64,000 nucleotides of DNA from Shewanella gaetbuli (lineage in GTDB: Bacteria > Pseudomonadota > Gammaproteobacteria > Enterobacterales > Shewanellaceae), in contig NZ_JAKIKP010000011.1 in assembly GCF_023284065.1 (NCBI RefSeq), positions 61,052 to 125,051 of the forward strand, in the 5' to 3' direction. The notes beneath the pieces are model-generated. The model had not been told where the DNA came from, made no database searches, and worked only from the letters and a program-made list of their open reading frames with translations. Shown here in pieces: positions 26,122 to 34,797 of the stretch. Positions within the stretch are counted from its first letter, which is position 1, and every line of letters begins with the position of its first letter. Made by a program: the position numbers and the translations under genes.

Positions 26122-27660
26122 TTAACCAAAAGTGTTACGTAAACCTTTGGCTTTTTCAGCGTGCTGCTGAATGGTTAATGCTGATGATTCTATCACATTT
26201 ATATTGGTGATATTGCCTTCCGCTAATTCACTAATTTGATGAATGTTTTGGTTCATCTCGGTGGTGACCATTTTTTGTTGTTCCGTCGCTACGGCATTTT
26301 GCTGAGTGAGTTGCTGTATTTCACTCATATTCTGATAAACCTGTTCAAACTTTTCTGCAGCGACTGATGTGTCATCTGCACATTGCTTAGCTTGTTGTTG
26401 GCTGGTTTGCATTTGAATGGACCAGTCGTGAAGCATGTTATGCATTGATTGGACACTTTTAGAGATCAAGTCTGTAGAAAGCTGAGTTCGACTAGAAAGT
26501 GCTCTCACTTCATCGGCAACAACAGCAAACCCGCGGCCCTGTTCTCCTGCGCGTGCAGCTTCAATGGCGGCATTCAGTGCAAGCAAGTTAGTTTGTTCAG
26601 CAATACCATTAATTTCTAACATGGCTTTTGACACATTTTCAGCTTCTTCGTTTAGACGATGAGAGTTTTCAGCCGCCACGGTAACAGACTGATTCAACTT
26701 TTCAATTTGCTGACGATTAGCTTGCATAGTGGTGCGATTATCAATGCAAATCTGCTGGGCTTGTTCGACATAGTTGGAAGTATCAAGGGCGTGTTGAGCC
26801 ATATCGGCCACGGTATTATTCATTTGCTCAATTGCCGTGGCTATTTGATTGATTTGATCTTTTTGTTTCTCAATATTGTAAGTCGCATGTTGAGCCGAAT
26901 CGACTAAGTTCACAGCAATACTATCTAAGTTGTTACCTTGATCTTGTGTTCGCCCCAGTACCGCCTGCATGCGTGCTTGGTTCATGATAAATTGAAAATC
27001 GAGCACTGAACTGCTGTAGTTACCGCAATAAACCAGACGACTGACCGAGTCATACTGTTGTTGTAGTGCATTAATTTTTTCAGGAATAGTGAATAACTCT
27101 TGCCTGAATAAGTAACCTAAAGCGCCTGCACTGAGCACAATGGCGAGAGTGATATATAGGCTTGAGGTAAGCGCAGTGCCAAGTAGTAAAGCTATTAATA
27201 TCAATGAACTGATGATTTTTTTCTGAGTAAATTCAAGCGGTGTTTTCAGTTGCGTCCCTTGGTTTATTTTGGCGTATAAACTGGCGGCTCTGGAAATATA
27301 TTCTGGTTTAGCTTTTATTCTAACAGATTGATAACCAACTATTTTCCCTTGCTCATATAAGGGTGATACAAATGCATCTACCCAGTAATAGCTGCCATCT
27401 TTGCATCTATTTTTAACAATCCCACGCCATGACTCGCCTGCTTTGAGTTTATCCCAAAGCTCTTTAAATGCGGCGGCAGGCATATCGGGATGACGAACAA
27501 GATTATGGTTATGGGTAATGAGTTCTTGCTCAGAAAAACCTGATATACGAATAAAGGTAGGGTTTGCGTAGGTAATAATGCCTCTAGTATCAGTGATAGA
27601 GACGAGTTCGTCTCCGTCCCTGAGCTCAACTTCCTTATTGATGGTGGGCTTATTTCTCAT
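26122..27660 (-). CDS. Methyl-accepting chemotaxis protein with N-terminal PAS domain (Aer-like)
   Basis: The product (512 aa) has no periplasmic sensor. It starts with a cytoplasmic PAS domain (residues about 15-130; [55 protein letters not shown]). This is the layout of Aer, whose PAS binds FAD. Two adjoining hydrophobic helices follow at about 150-190. The chemoreceptor hairpin tip [20 protein letters not shown] plus [15 protein letters not shown] is intact, so it should couple to CheA/CheW. An energy or redox taxis role is inferred from the domain order. No che genes are in the window. Confidence 0.9.
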   Translation of the reverse strand: MRNKPTINKEVELRDGDELVSITDTRGIITYANPTFIRISGFSEQELITHNHNLVRHPDMPAAAFKELWDKLKAGESWRGIVKNRCKDGSYYWVDAFVSPLYEQGKIVGYQSVRIKAKPEYISRAASLYAKINQGTQLKTPLEFTQKKIISSLILIALLLGTALTSSLYITLAIVLSAGALGYLFRQELFTIPEKINALQQQYDSVSRLVYCGNYSSSVLDFQFIMNQARMQAVLGRTQDQGNNLDSIAVNLVDSAQHATYNIEKQKDQINQIATAIEQMNNTVADMAQHALDTSNYVEQAQQICIDNRTTMQANRQQIEKLNQSVTVAAENSHRLNEEAENVSKAMLEINGIAEQTNLLALNAAIEAARAGEQGRGFAVVADEVRALSSRTQLSTDLISKSVQSMHNMLHDWSIQMQTSQQQAKQCADDTSVAAEKFEQVYQNMSEIQQLTQQNAVATEQQKMVTTEMNQNIHQISELAEGNITNINVIESSALTIQQHAEKAKGLRNTFG

Positions 27661-27772
27661 AGGGGTATCCGCTATTTTTATTGTAAATTATGATCGATTT
27701 ATGAATATCTCTCATTTTAGACTATAAGTTGATTTTGTTCACGATTTTGATGATTTTCAGCATTAACTGAAT

Positions 27773-27803
27773 AAAAAAAACCGGCTCAGTAGCCGGCTTT
27801 TTA
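27773..27803 (-). terminator. Terminator between the fre and chemoreceptor regions
   Basis: CCGGCT/AGCCGG stem (27781-27786 with 27791-27796) around CAGT, with eight A on the left and TTTTT on the right. On minus it ends the fre transcript. Confidence 0.88.
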
Positions 27804-27829
27804 GGTTCGATTATTTGACGTCGCTAGCG

Positions 27830-28528
27830 CTATTTTATAAATGCGAAAGCATCGCCATAAAGGTGAGCTTCTTCAATGCCCATTTCTCGGAAGATTTCAC
27901 GCGCGGCACCTACCATATCGAAACGACCTGCAATATAAACGTCGTAACCATTTAAGCTGATAAAATCTTGTTTAATTTGCGCTAATAAATTTGCCTGTTT
28001 ACCTTGCCAGTCATCGGTAGCTTGTTCAATTACAGGAATAAATTCTAACCAGTCATGTTGCTCATGCCATTTTTTGGCGATGTCTTGGTAATACATGGCG
28101 GCTTCTGTACGACAGCCCCAATAAAGCTGGGTTTTAACCGTTTCGCCAATGGCAATTTGGTGCTCTACGATACTTTTGATATATGAAAACCCGGTACCGC
28201 CAGCGATAAGAATGCGCGGTCTGACACTATCTTGCCTAAAATAAGCTTCACCTGCTGGGGCTTCGATATCAATATGAGTATTGGTTTTTAGGCGTTCAAC
28301 CACTTGCATTGGATAGCTTTCGCTGACCGCCGCACCAATGTGTAATTCTATGGTTTCAGCATTCGGTGCACTTGCAATTGAAAAGGGACGCTTGTCTTTT
28401 TCACCCATGACAACGCAAAGGTATTGACCAGCTTTGAAGTCAAAGCGGGTTTCTGGTTTTAGAATAACTTGGTATACCGCGTCGTTAAACGGCGTGATTT
28501 TCTCTATCTGACAACGAATGGTTTTCAT
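27830..28528 (-). CDS. fre: NAD(P)H-flavin reductase
   Basis: At 232 aa it matches E. coli Fre (233 aa). The flavin-binding RPFSIASAP and the nucleotide-binding ILIAGGTGFSYIKSIVEH are typical of the ferredoxin-reductase-like fold. It starts MKTIRCQIEKITPFNDAVYQ, as Fre does. It reduces free FMN or riboflavin with NAD(P)H. Its position just downstream of ubiD on the same strand is the classical ubiD-fre arrangement, and reduced FMN is needed for the prenyl-FMN cofactor of UbiD. Confidence 0.93.
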   Translation of the reverse strand: MKTIRCQIEKITPFNDAVYQVILKPETRFDFKAGQYLCVVMGEKDKRPFSIASAPNAETIELHIGAAVSESYPMQVVERLKTNTHIDIEAPAGEAYFRQDSVRPRILIAGGTGFSYIKSIVEHQIAIGETVKTQLYWGCRTEAAMYYQDIAKKWHEQHDWLEFIPVIEQATDDWQGKQANLLAQIKQDFISLNGYDVYIAGRFDMVGAAREIFREMGIEEAHLYGDAFAFIK

Positions 28529-28604
28529 CTAACGTCCTTTAATCCCTTTCTTTGAAGGTGCTTTTCATATGCGGGTAATCAGTTTGATAGCGGCTTAGTT
28601 TACG

Positions 28605-30086
28605 CTATAGCGTAGGTTGGCCATCAATACCTAACTGATCCCAAATTTGATCAACTTTCTGTTTTACTTTTTCATCCATCACAATAGGGGTTCCCCATTC
28701 ACGATCGGTTTCACCTGGCCATTTGTTGGTGGCGTCTAGCCCCATTTTCGACCCAAGACCTGCAACGGGGGAGGCAAAATCTAAATAATCAATGGGCGTG
28801 TTATCTATCATAACCGTATCGCGAGTTGGGTCCATACGGGTGGTTATGGCCCAAATAACATCTTGCCAGTCTCGGCAATTTACATCTTCATCTACAATCA
28901 CAATAAACTTGGTATACATAAATTGTCGCAAGAATGACCATGCGCCCATCATGACCCGTTTAGCATGGCCTGGATATTGTTTACGTATTGAAATAACCGC
29001 CATTCGGTATGAGCAACCCTCCGGTGGTAGATAAAAATCAATAATTTCAGGGTATTGCTTGCGTAAAATAGGCACAAATACTTCATTTAGTGCCACACCA
29101 AGCATTGCTGGCTCATCAGGGGGTCTGCCGGTATAGGTGCTATGGTAAATAGCATCTTTACGCTGAGTGATATGGGTGACGGTGAAAACAGGGAATGAGT
29201 CTGTTTCATTATAATAACCTGTATGGTCACCATATGGCCCTTCTTCCGCCATTTCATCTGGGGCGATATAGCCTTCTAAAATAATTTCGCTGGTGGCAGG
29301 CACTTCAAGGTCACAGCTGATGGCTTTGCAAACTTCGGTGCGTTCACCGCGAAGTAACCCAGCAAATGCATACTCACTCATTGAGTCTGGTACTGGCGTT
29401 ACTGCACCTAAAATAGTGACAGGATCACTGCCTAGTGCGACAACAACAGGGTAGTTTTCGCCTGGGTGTTTTTCTTTAAAGTCTTTAAAGTCTAACGCGC
29501 CGCCACGGTGATCTAACCAACGCATGATCAGCTTATTTTTTGATAATAGTTGTTGACGATAAATGCCGAGGTTTTGTCTTTTTTGACGAGGGCCTTTAGT
29601 GATGGTTAGTCCCCATGTCACTAGAGGCGCGACATCCCCCGGCCAACAATGTTGAATAGGCAGTTTGGTTAGGTCAACGTCTTCGCCAGAGGTAATCACT
29701 TGCTGACAAGGTGCATTGCGTACCGTTTTAGGGGGCATGTTTAATGCTTGCTTAAACATGGGGATTTTAGCAATTGCGTCTTTAAAGCCTCGTGGTGGTT
29801 CAGGCTCTTTTAAAAAAGCTAATAACTCGCCGACATCTCGTAATGCGATAGGGTCATCTTTGCCTAATGCCATTGCCACGCGTTTTGGGGTGCCAAACAA
29901 ATTGGCTAAGACAGGCATGGTATGGTTTGTGGGGTTTTCAAATAATAATGCTGGCCCGCCAGAACGTAAAACTCTGTCAGCAATTTCGGTCATTTCAAGA
30001 TTGGGATCAACTGGATGCGTAATACGTTTGAGCTCGCCATTTGCTTCTAGATGCTCAATAAAGCTACGTAAATCCTTGAAACTCAT
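28605..30086 (-). CDS. ubiD: 3-octaprenyl-4-hydroxybenzoate carboxy-lyase
   Basis: I choose ATG 30086 ([20 protein letters not shown]), which gives 493 aa and matches the family's N-terminus; the frame stays open upstream to 30281, but that would overlap the divergent gene's start. UbiD family blocks are clear: [60 protein letters not shown] and [20 protein letters not shown]. It decarboxylates the prenylated aromatic acid using prenyl-FMN, the ubiquinone step after UbiA. fre follows 76 nt downstream. Confidence 0.94.
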   Translation of the reverse strand: MSFKDLRSFIEHLEANGELKRITHPVDPNLEMTEIADRVLRSGGPALLFENPTNHTMPVLANLFGTPKRVAMALGKDDPIALRDVGELLAFLKEPEPPRGFKDAIAKIPMFKQALNMPPKTVRNAPCQQVITSGEDVDLTKLPIQHCWPGDVAPLVTWGLTITKGPRQKRQNLGIYRQQLLSKNKLIMRWLDHRGGALDFKDFKEKHPGENYPVVVALGSDPVTILGAVTPVPDSMSEYAFAGLLRGERTEVCKAISCDLEVPATSEIILEGYIAPDEMAEEGPYGDHTGYYNETDSFPVFTVTHITQRKDAIYHSTYTGRPPDEPAMLGVALNEVFVPILRKQYPEIIDFYLPPEGCSYRMAVISIRKQYPGHAKRVMMGAWSFLRQFMYTKFIVIVDEDVNCRDWQDVIWAITTRMDPTRDTVMIDNTPIDYLDFASPVAGLGSKMGLDATNKWPGETDREWGTPIVMDEKVKQKVDQIWDQLGIDGQPTL

Positions 30087-30225
30087 ATTCACCGCCACTA
30101 AATGAAAATTAGATGTGGCGCGCACTATAGCATTTTTATAATTGGGGGTTAAGCCATTAATATGGCTTAACCCCGTTATCGGTGTAAACTGGTAAAGTCG
30201 GCATGAATCCTGAAGTGAGGCAAGC

Positions 30226-30789
30226 ATGAGAAAGTTAATTATTGCACTATTATCGGCTAGTTTTTTAGTATTTTTTTGCAACTATGCCAACGCTCAAGCG
30301 CCTTTACGGTTAGAGCACCTTGATGCCAATGCATCGGCATCACAGGCTAATCGGCACTTGCAACATAAGCCGCAACATAAACCACATCATAAACCCCATC
30401 ATAGGCCTGACCGTTTTAATCATCGTGATCCTTGGCGCTGGGGGATTGGGTGGAATAATCATTGGGGGCCAAGTGTTGGCATTGGCTGGGGTAACTATTC
30501 TAGGTGGGGTAGCCGCTGGGGTTGGCGTGACCCTTGGTATTACGGTAACCGATATCGTTACCGTAATAGTGGTTATTATGATTACCCTAGACGACCTGCC
30601 AAAGTTGAGCCTGTAGCGGTGCAACCGGTTCAAAGAACCACCACATCTATTAGCTATGACACAGGCATTAAAAGCTTGCCAGAAAATGCTCGGGCGTTTC
30701 AACAAGATGGCAAAATAGTGTATGAATGGAACGGTAAAGTTTATCGTTATGATTGGGCAACAGAAAACTATGTGGTGCTTGATGAATGA
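30226..30789 (+). CDS. Exported His/Pro- and Trp/Gly/Tyr-rich protein of unknown function
   Basis: The product (187 aa) has a signal peptide ([21 protein letters not shown], cleavage before QAP). A stretch of H-K-P-x repeats ([15 protein letters not shown]) and then a low-complexity zone rich in Trp, Gly, Tyr and Arg (residues about 65-120) come next. The last 45 residues form a small conserved-looking module ([20 protein letters not shown] then [15 protein letters not shown]). The histidines could bind metal, but this is only composition. TGAGG lies before ATG 30226. The gene is divergent from ubiD and convergent with the cyclase gene. Confidence 0.7.
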   Translation: MRKLIIALLSASFLVFFCNYANAQAPLRLEHLDANASASQANRHLQHKPQHKPHHKPHHRPDRFNHRDPWRWGIGWNNHWGPSVGIGWGNYSRWGSRWGWRDPWYYGNRYRYRNSGYYDYPRRPAKVEPVAVQPVQRTTTSISYDTGIKSLPENARAFQQDGKIVYEWNGKVYRYDWATENYVVLDE

Positions 30790-30819
30790 TGCATGTTTAC
30801 AAAGCTTTTGATGAAGTGA

Positions 30820-32118
30820 TCAAGATAATTGATTAAAAAAATAGTACTCCGTTTTTGGGTCATTTTTTGCAATATACATGGCGGTGTCAGCTGCAGTTAT
30901 TAAGCTGCTACTGATTTTTCCATCAGCTGGGAACAGACTAACCCCAATACTTGATCCTACATTAACTTTTTCATTATCAATATTAATAGGTTGTTTGATG
31001 GTGTCTATAATCTCATTTATTTTTGCAATAATATCATCTGTTTGTTCGATGTAATCTAACCATATTACAAATTCATCGCCGCCAAACCGGCCAACAATAT
31101 CGCTACTTCTAAGTGTGGATTTAAGTCGTTGGGCAACGGTTTTAATCACTTCGTCACCAGTATGATGACCTAAGGTATCGTTGATGATTTTAAATTTGTT
31201 TAAATCAATAAATAGCAATGCAGCATGTTCATTTCTTCTGCTGGCTCTGGTAATTGCAATTTCTATTTGTTTGATAAATGCCCGTCGATTATAAATTGAT
31301 GTGAGCTCATCATGTTCTGCTAAATAAGTGAGTTGAACTTGTTGTTCGGTTAATTTTTGGGTTTGTTTCTCTACCTCTAGTTTTAACTGATCTTTTCTTA
31401 TGGTGATATTTTGTAGAGAGGTTTTCATCATATTGAAGTTGTTAACCATATCCGCAAATTCATCTTGCTGAGGGTACTGAATACGGCTTTCTAGATCACC
31501 TTTAGCCAATTGTTTCATGCCTTTGTTGAGAGAGGTCATCCCTTGTTTAAATCTTAACAACGTAATAGATGACCACAAGGTGACGACAATAGAAAGTATG
31601 AGTACCACGATGGATATTGATATTAACAACGACTGTTGCGTTTTTTTGGCTTTAGTAATGGTGACCTGCTGTAGACGCAACATGTATTCTGTCATTGTTT
31701 CAAGATTCATGCTGTATTTTGATTTAAGTAATCGTTGAGATGACAATTGGATATCTTGAGGCACTTTTAGCGGAATAATTTGAGTATTAAACAGCATTCT
31801 AATGTTGGTATTTAATCGGGTTAGATTGTCTAAGATTTCTTTTTGTTCGATATCCCAGTCGATATTTTGTGTTAGCTGTTGTGCCAACCTAGCCTGCCTG
31901 TCATTTAATTCTTCGAGACTTAAATTATCTGAGTATTCCTCGTAGAGCCATAAATGGCTTCTTAGGGTATCAATGGCGAGTTGAATCTTCATGGAATGAG
32001 TCAATTGTTGATAAATTTTTTGCTGGTATGTATGAGAGCGATATAACGCTTCACCCACTGTAATCGTCAGCAATGCAGATAAAAATGCAGTCAGTTTTAA
32101 TCGGGTCGACAGTGTCAT
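30820..32118 (-). CDS. Membrane-bound diguanylate cyclase (HAMP-GGDEF)
   Basis: The product (432 aa) has membrane helix 1 (about 8-25), a helical periplasmic domain of about 135 residues, helix 2 (about 161-185), HAMP and coiled coil (about 186-265), and GGDEF (about 270-430). The active loop is intact (GRFGGDEFVIWL), and the RxxD inhibitory site is present five residues before it (RSSD). It should make c-di-GMP from two GTP and be product-inhibited. Its start overlaps the stop of the upstream binding-protein gene by one base, so the two are coupled, and the binding protein is a natural ligand receptor for its periplasmic domain. Confidence 0.9.
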   Translation of the reverse strand: MTLSTRLKLTAFLSALLTITVGEALYRSHTYQQKIYQQLTHSMKIQLAIDTLRSHLWLYEEYSDNLSLEELNDRQARLAQQLTQNIDWDIEQKEILDNLTRLNTNIRMLFNTQIIPLKVPQDIQLSSQRLLKSKYSMNLETMTEYMLRLQQVTITKAKKTQQSLLISISIVVLILSIVVTLWSSITLLRFKQGMTSLNKGMKQLAKGDLESRIQYPQQDEFADMVNNFNMMKTSLQNITIRKDQLKLEVEKQTQKLTEQQVQLTYLAEHDELTSIYNRRAFIKQIEIAITRASRRNEHAALLFIDLNKFKIINDTLGHHTGDEVIKTVAQRLKSTLRSSDIVGRFGGDEFVIWLDYIEQTDDIIAKINEIIDTIKQPINIDNEKVNVGSSIGVSLFPADGKISSSLITAADTAMYIAKNDPKTEYYFFNQLS

Positions 32119-33107
32119 TAATCTCTGCCCTGATATTGTGCCATAGCGGACTCAAATAATTGTTTATCAATGATGGTTCTAATATCAATCCGGTTATCTT
32201 TTGGCACTAGGTTTTTGTCGATTGCCCATTGTGTTTGTAGTTGAATACTGGAAACAAATGCGTTACCTAGCGACAACCTAAAGGAGTAATCTTGCCATAA
32301 GTAACTTAATTGTTTCCGCTTCATATTTAATGCTTTACTGGTGATCGCTTGTGCCTGTTCAGGGTGGGTGATAATAAAGTTCTCAGCGTCACGAAGTGCG
32401 TGCAATATTCGTTGTTTTTGTGAGGCGTTAAATTCAGATTGCTTTAACCCAAGTAGATTAAATGACAGATTATACAACCCTTTAGTATTCATAATGGGTG
32501 CGGTATTGAGCTGCTGCTGTTGTAAATAATAAGCAAAAGGCTCCCATACTGAAATGATATCGACTTCAGCGTTGATAATGGCAGGAACAAGTTGATTGGG
32601 TGCTAAATAAACTTTTTCTATTTGGATGTTTGTTTGGTGATAAAGCATTAATAAGCTATCGAAAAAAAACTCACTGGCACTGCCTTTTACAATGCCCACT
32701 TTAGCACCTTCAATTTGACTAATATGTTGAAACTTTTCAGGCGATAAGGTTAGTAGTTTTACGTCATTATCTGATTCTACAAAGCTGGCTAGCACCGATA
32801 AATTATCATGATAAAAACTATTGAACATAATGACGGTTTCTGACGTGGTAGCAAAGTCGACATTTCCCTCAATCAATTCTTCAAAGCATTTGACCCCACC
32901 TTCTTCAAGCACTAAATCAATGTTTAACCCATTACGATTAAAAAAGCCTTGTTGCTCAGCAACAAAAAATGGCGCAGATAAGGGTGTTTTAGATACTGCA
33001 ATTTTTATTAATGGCTGTGACGATGCCTCAACGGGAGTGTCGATATTTGGCTGGCAAGCGATGATAATTGTGACACTAATAACTAATAATATCGCGGGTA
33101 GTTTCAT
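32118..33107 (-). CDS. NMT1/THI5-like substrate-binding lipoprotein
   Basis: The product (329 aa) has a short signal peptide with lipobox IIAC at residue 18 (KLPAILLVISVTIIIAC). The periplasmic-binding type II fold of the ABC nitrate/sulfonate/thiamine-precursor class is seen in SKTPLSAPFFVAEQQGFFNR, LVLEEGGVKCFEELIEGNVD and IISVWEPFAYYLQQ. No ABC ATPase or permease gene is near. Instead it is translationally coupled to a diguanylate cyclase, so a sensory rather than transport role is likely. The ligand is unknown. Confidence 0.88.
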   Translation of the reverse strand: MKLPAILLVISVTIIIACQPNIDTPVEASSQPLIKIAVSKTPLSAPFFVAEQQGFFNRNGLNIDLVLEEGGVKCFEELIEGNVDFATTSETVIMFNSFYHDNLSVLASFVESDNDVKLLTLSPEKFQHISQIEGAKVGIVKGSASEFFFDSLLMLYHQTNIQIEKVYLAPNQLVPAIINAEVDIISVWEPFAYYLQQQQLNTAPIMNTKGLYNLSFNLLGLKQSEFNASQKQRILHALRDAENFIITHPEQAQAITSKALNMKRKQLSYLWQDYSFRLSLGNAFVSSIQLQTQWAIDKNLVPKDNRIDIRTIIDKQLFESAMAQYQGRD

Positions 33108-33276
33108 GCTTCGTCATTCATTTGGCTGGTTATTTAAGTGTAGTATCGAATTTGAATTTTGCTACAAAGCTGATTAAAAATAGTTGCTTATGCAAATTTG
33201 TCCAGTTATTAGATATATCCTCTTACGAGGACGGTATGTGGTTATAGGAAAAAAATAGAAAGTGGCAAGGGCATTT

Positions 33277-33357
33277 GTGCGTCACTATTCGGTTCTAGCG
33301 CCATATTATTATGTGTGGTTGTTGTTTGCATTAATATATCCCGTTATTGGGGGGTAA
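33277..33357 (+). CDS. Putative hydrophobic micropeptide in repeat copy 1
   Basis: GTG start, 26 codons, TAA at 33355. AAGGG lies 7 nt upstream as a possible ribosome-binding site, inside the repeat's outer stem. The product reads RHYSVLAPYYYVWLLFAL after the initiator, then IYPVIGG, so one potential membrane helix. Conservation among copies is at nucleotide level and does not by itself prove translation. Confidence 0.25.
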   Translation: MRHYSVLAPYYYVWLLFALIYPVIGG

Positions 33358-33479
33358 CAAAATATATCCAAACACCCTTGCCGAAACTGTTTTATGCCGT
33401 CTGTTGTTTGTGTAACCTGCATTTAGTTAAGTTGTTGGTTTAACCATGGTTTATTTTATATAAAGTAGCAAGGGCGTTT

Positions 33480-33644
33480 GTGCGTCACTATTCGGCTCTA
33501 GCGCCATATTATTATGTGTGGTTGTTGTTTGCGTTATATATTCTGCTACTGGGGGATAACGAATATATCCAAACACCCTTGCTGAAACTGTTTTATGCCG
33601 TGGAACCTGTTATTTGGTTAAGTTGTTGGTTTAACCATGGTTAA
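33480..33644 (+). CDS. Putative hydrophobic micropeptide in repeat copy 2 (extended)
   Basis: GTG start, 54 codons, TAA at 33642. It shares RHYSALAPYYYVWLLFALYI with copy 3. A different indel then lets the frame run on through the repeat's 3' arm (NEYIQTPLLKLFYAVEPVIW and beyond). AAGGG lies 5 nt upstream. Low confidence, for the same reasons as copy 1. Confidence 0.25.
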   Translation: MRHYSALAPYYYVWLLFALYILLLGDNEYIQTPLLKLFYAVEPVIWLSCWFNHG

Positions 33645-33670
33645 TTAAATATAAAGTAGCAAGGGCGCTT

Positions 33671-33754
33671 GTGCGTCACTATTCGGCTCTAGCGCCATAT
33701 TATTATGTGTGGTTGTTGTTTGCGTTATATATCCTGCTACTGGGGGATAGCTGA
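33671..33754 (+). CDS. Putative hydrophobic micropeptide in repeat copy 3
   Basis: GTG start, 27 codons, TGA at 33752. The product reads RHYSALAPYYYVWLLFALYI after the initiator and ends LLLGDS. The difference ATC versus ATT from copy 2 is synonymous. AAGGG lies upstream within the outer stem. Confidence 0.25.
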   Translation: MRHYSALAPYYYVWLLFALYILLLGDS

Positions 33755-33783
33755 ATATATCCAAACACCCTTGCTGAAACTGG

Positions 33784-34053
33784 TTATGCAATCATTTGCA
33801 GTTGTTTATTTAAATCTTGAATCTGCAATTGCAATGCGGCAATTTGATCAGCAATTTGCACTTTTTTCTGCTGAGTAGGCTCTTCAGTGACCTTTACCCA
33901 TTGGTAAACGGTGCGTGAAGCAATACCATACTCTTTAGCCACTTCAGACAGTAGGCGTCTTTTGCTTTTAACTTGGCTGACAACTTCATTAATCAAGCTA
34001 TCAGAGTAGCGATTATTTATACTGTTTTTCATCGTCTTTTTCTCTACATACAT
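33784..34053 (-). CDS. IS3 OrfA-like helix-turn-helix protein without OrfB
   Basis: The product (89 aa from ATG 34053; ATG 34032 would give 82) has NNRYSDSLINEVVSQVKSKR, LLSEVAKEYGIASRTVYQWV (helix-turn-helix of the transposase 8/IS3 OrfA type) and a C-terminal leucine-zipper-like helix (IAALQLQIQDLNKQLQ). No DDE transposase (OrfB) follows; the stop instead meets the triplicated repeat. It may be a remnant, or a DNA-binding protein serving the repeats. A 49-codon gene lies 23 nt upstream on the same strand. Confidence 0.72.
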   Translation of the reverse strand: MYVEKKTMKNSINNRYSDSLINEVVSQVKSKRRLLSEVAKEYGIASRTVYQWVKVTEEPTQQKKVQIADQIAALQLQIQDLNKQLQMIA

Positions 34054-34076
34054 TGTCTAATACCAATGAAACTACG

Positions 34077-34226
34077 TTAGTGGTTGTCAACTTCCCATTG
34101 ACTAAAACCAATATGCGATAAAAATAAATATTGTTGATGAATACGTTGGGGGATGTTGCTGGTCCATTCCAAGCTGTTTATTAACGCCGCTTTTATGGTT
34201 GTGATTGATAATGCTTTAACTGACAT
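34077..34226 (-). CDS. Small protein of unknown function upstream of the OrfA-like gene (49 aa)
   Basis: ATG 34226 has AGGAG 8 nt upstream; an in-frame ATG at 34232 is too close to it. The product starts MSVKALSITTIKAALINSLE, contains WTSNIPQRIHQQYLF and ends GFSQWEVDNH. It is soluble and has no motif I know. The good start signal and the short gap to the OrfA-like gene suggest a two-gene operon whose 3' end is the repeat array. Confidence 0.55.
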   Translation of the reverse strand: MSVKALSITTIKAALINSLEWTSNIPQRIHQQYLFLSHIGFSQWEVDNH

Positions 34227-34498
34227 ATTCATATCTCCTGACAACATATCCTAAACAACAGAAGTAGTTTAATTTTCGAACTACCTCTTAGTGGGTATGT
34301 GTTTATATATGGAAAGAGTGTGCCAAGTTTTGATTTTTTTAAAATCATTTAAATTCAATGGTTTATGCTTTTTAGTTGTTTTGGGGAAATGTTGCTGTGA
34401 TTCAGTTTGGTGCAATTGCACTAATTTGAAACGTGAAAGTTATTCTGGGAGTGTAGATTTAAGCGGGGAGTTTTTGGCTAAAAAAGCGGGTTAATGCG

Positions 34499-34774
34499 TT
34501 AACATTGTTCATCAAATTTTGCATTAATCAGCGCGCATACCGCTTCAAGTGCCGCTTCAGCATCAGGCCCTTCAGCGCTGATATCTATGGTTTTACCAAT
34601 ACCACTTTCTAACATAAGTAGGCCTAATACACTGGCGGCATTTGCCTGTTTACTGCCTTGTTCTAAGGTAATATTGGCATCAAATTGGGTGGCAAGTACT
34701 GCTAATTTAGATGCCGCTCTGGCATGAAGCCCAAGTTTGTTAGAAATAGTCACTTGTCGTTGAATTGCTGTCAT
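34499..34774 (-). CDS. ptsO: PTS-Ntr phosphocarrier NPr
   Basis: The product (91 aa) is an HPr-like protein with the phosphorylated histidine in KLGLHARAASKLA. The regulatory-serine region reads NAASVLGLLMLESGIGK. It passes phosphate from EI-Ntr to PtsN in the nitrogen-related PTS, a regulatory rather than sugar-transport chain. It is the last gene of the rpoN-hpf-ptsN-rapZ-ptsO cluster, 23 nt after rapZ. Confidence 0.94.
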   Translation of the reverse strand: MTAIQRQVTISNKLGLHARAASKLAVLATQFDANITLEQGSKQANAASVLGLLMLESGIGKTIDISAEGPDAEAALEAVCALINAKFDEQC

Positions 34775-34797
34775 ATGGGCTTCTTTAATTAATAAGG

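Larger units (their letters stand above)
33259..33786. repeat. Three tandem copies of a structured repeat (period 203 and 191 nt)
   Basis: Copies begin at 33259, 33462 and 33653. Each has a highly conserved core of about 130 nt and a less conserved spacer that contains GTTGGTTTAACCATGG. The core is bounded by an imperfect inverted repeat, AGCAAGGGCGTTTG ... CAAACACCCTTGCT. In copy 1 the first pair is G-C (GGCAAGGG/CCCTTGCC) where copies 2 and 3 have A-T, a compensatory change. A second inner pair, ATATATTC/GAATATAT, is seen in copy 2. The array ends at the stop codon of the minus-strand HTH gene. Confidence 0.85.

Noticed and set aside
28605..30281. Longer 558-residue form of UbiD
   Set aside because: The extra N-terminal part has no similarity to UbiD and would cross the start of the divergent exported-protein gene; the family start fits ATG 30086.
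33259..33786. CRISPR array
   Set aside because: Units of about 190-200 nt with only three copies, conserved parts of about 130 nt and no cas genes; not the size or shape of a CRISPR.
33259..33786. Integron attC sites
   Set aside because: Length and inverted arms are suggestive, but the RYYYAAC and GTTRRRY core sites are not found at the ends, there are no cassettes between the units and no integrase gene.
34291..34494. 67-codon Cys-rich plus-strand frame before ptsO
   Set aside because: Its start lacks a ribosome-binding site and the sequence has no recognisable motif; I keep it out, though a small gene cannot be fully excluded.
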